Of a stretch of DNA of 5,819 nt, positions 5,391 through 5,819 are shown in pieces. Made by a program: the position numbers and the translations under genes. Below the pieces are notes generated by a model. The model did no database searches. It was not told where the DNA came from and worked only from the letters and a program-made list of their open reading frames with translations. This DNA comes from Anaerolineales bacterium (GTDB lineage: Bacteria; Chloroflexota; Anaerolineae; Anaerolineales; Villigracilaceae). The stretch is taken from NCBI GenBank assembly GCA_020847355.1, contig JADLCG010000121.1, forward strand, positions 1-5,819. The letters are read 5' to 3'. Numbering within the stretch: position 1 is the stretch's first letter; every line of letters begins with the position of its first letter.

Positions 5391-5819
5391 CTATTGATTC
5401 AACTTCAGCCATTCTTCGCGCAGAATGCCCATGTAGAGCATATCCCAGCGTTTGCCGTCGCGGAACAAAGCGCCGCGCAAGCGACCTTCATGCTGAAAGC
5501 CCGTTTTTTCATAAGAGCGAATCGCGCGCGGGTTGTATTCAAACACGCTGAGCGTCACACGACGCAGGTTAAGTTCGAGGAAACCATAGCGTAACATCAC
5601 ATTCATTGCATCTGTGCCATAGCCTTTGCCCCAATAATCGCGTTCGCCAATGCCCAGCCCTACAAAGGCGTCGCCGGGACCCCAGTTGTTGACAATGTAT
5701 AAGCCAATATCTCCAAGCAGAAGGTTATTCTCCAACGCGCGAATAGTGAAGGGATAATCCACCGGCGACGGGTCTTTCAATTCTTTTTCAATATGCTCTG
5801 AAATCGTTTTTGAAGAGCG
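5391..5819 (-). CDS. RimJ/RimL-type GNAT N-acetyltransferase, N-terminus cut by the window edge
   Basis: The frame stays open to the end of the window, giving 142 residues that begin RSSKTISEHIEKEL; the TTG at 5780 is an internal Leu codon, not a start. The visible part shows the hallmarks of the Acetyltransf_3 branch: GDIGLYIVN (strand pair), WGKGYGTDAMNVMLRYGF (acetyl-CoA loop and following helix), LNLRRVTLSVFEYNPRAIRSYEKTGFQHEGRLRGALFRDGKRWDM split across the typical end region, ending MGILREEWLKLNQ. Family members acetylate protein N-termini or small molecules and are usually near 180 residues, so about 40 residues are missing. The stop is TAG at 5391-5393. It is upstream of the tandem-GNAT gene on the same strand. 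Confidence 0.87.
   Translation of the reverse strand, partial: RSSKTISEHIEKELKDPSPVDYPFTIRALENNLLLGDIGLYIVNNWGPGDAFVGLGIGERDYWGKGYGTDAMNVMLRYGFLELNLRRVTLSVFEYNPRAIRSYEKTGFQHEGRLRGALFRDGKRWDMLYMGILREEWLKLNQ

Noticed and set aside
5364..5399. Three ATTGAT copies between the two GNAT genes as an iteron or operator array
   Set aside because: Six-base AT-rich words with irregular spacing; not enough to call a site.
5778..5780. TTG at 5780 as start of the last GNAT gene
   Set aside because: The frame continues with RimJ/RimL-like residues to the window edge and the N-terminal strand of the fold would be missing.
1..5819. CRISPR array, insertion sequence, integrase, tRNA-linked attachment site
   Set aside because: No spaced repeats, transposase or integrase motifs, or tRNA-like sequence seen on either strand.

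Overview
The window is a piece of bacterial chromosome of about 50% GC (hand-counted on single lines). The mix of genes (an FmdB-type zinc ribbon with a long acidic tail, a CxxC protein with a Lys/Ala-rich tail, several GNAT acetyltransferases, a HAD phosphatase, an MFS transporter) resembles Anaerolineae-type Chloroflexota. That assignment is from memory of gene content; no rRNA or marker gene is present to test it.

Plus strand, left part (1-1890). The window opens inside an FmdB-family zinc-ribbon gene. Next comes an AT-rich two-gene cassette (about 320-1850, roughly 30% GC in sampled lines, Arg mostly AGA): a PD-(D/E)XK nuclease-like protein of the PDDEXK_4 type with an extra C-terminal domain, then a 72-residue protein of unknown function behind a perfect AGGAGG. 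A 15-bp perfect hairpin with A/T flanks closes the cassette and also serves the convergent gene. The nuclease gene holds an in-frame ATG with a strong Shine-Dalgarno exactly at the domain boundary, so the C-terminal domain may also be made on its own. This cassette is the best candidate here for an undescribed, possibly defence-related, system.

Minus strand, right part (1894-5819). Read in transcription order (right to left): a 5'-truncated RimJ/RimL-like GNAT, a tandem-GNAT protein, a CxxC/CxxC protein with a basic tail, a hairpin terminator, a HAD-IA hydrolase, a 20-codon leader-like ORF with overlapping hairpins, and an MFS transporter. All look like ordinary host genes in base composition. 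The leader ORF and hairpins before the transporter, and the terminator only 15 nt ahead of the HAD start, suggest post-initiation control at two junctions.

There is no rRNA, tRNA, CRISPR array, insertion sequence or transposase. No gap between genes exceeds about 135 bases.
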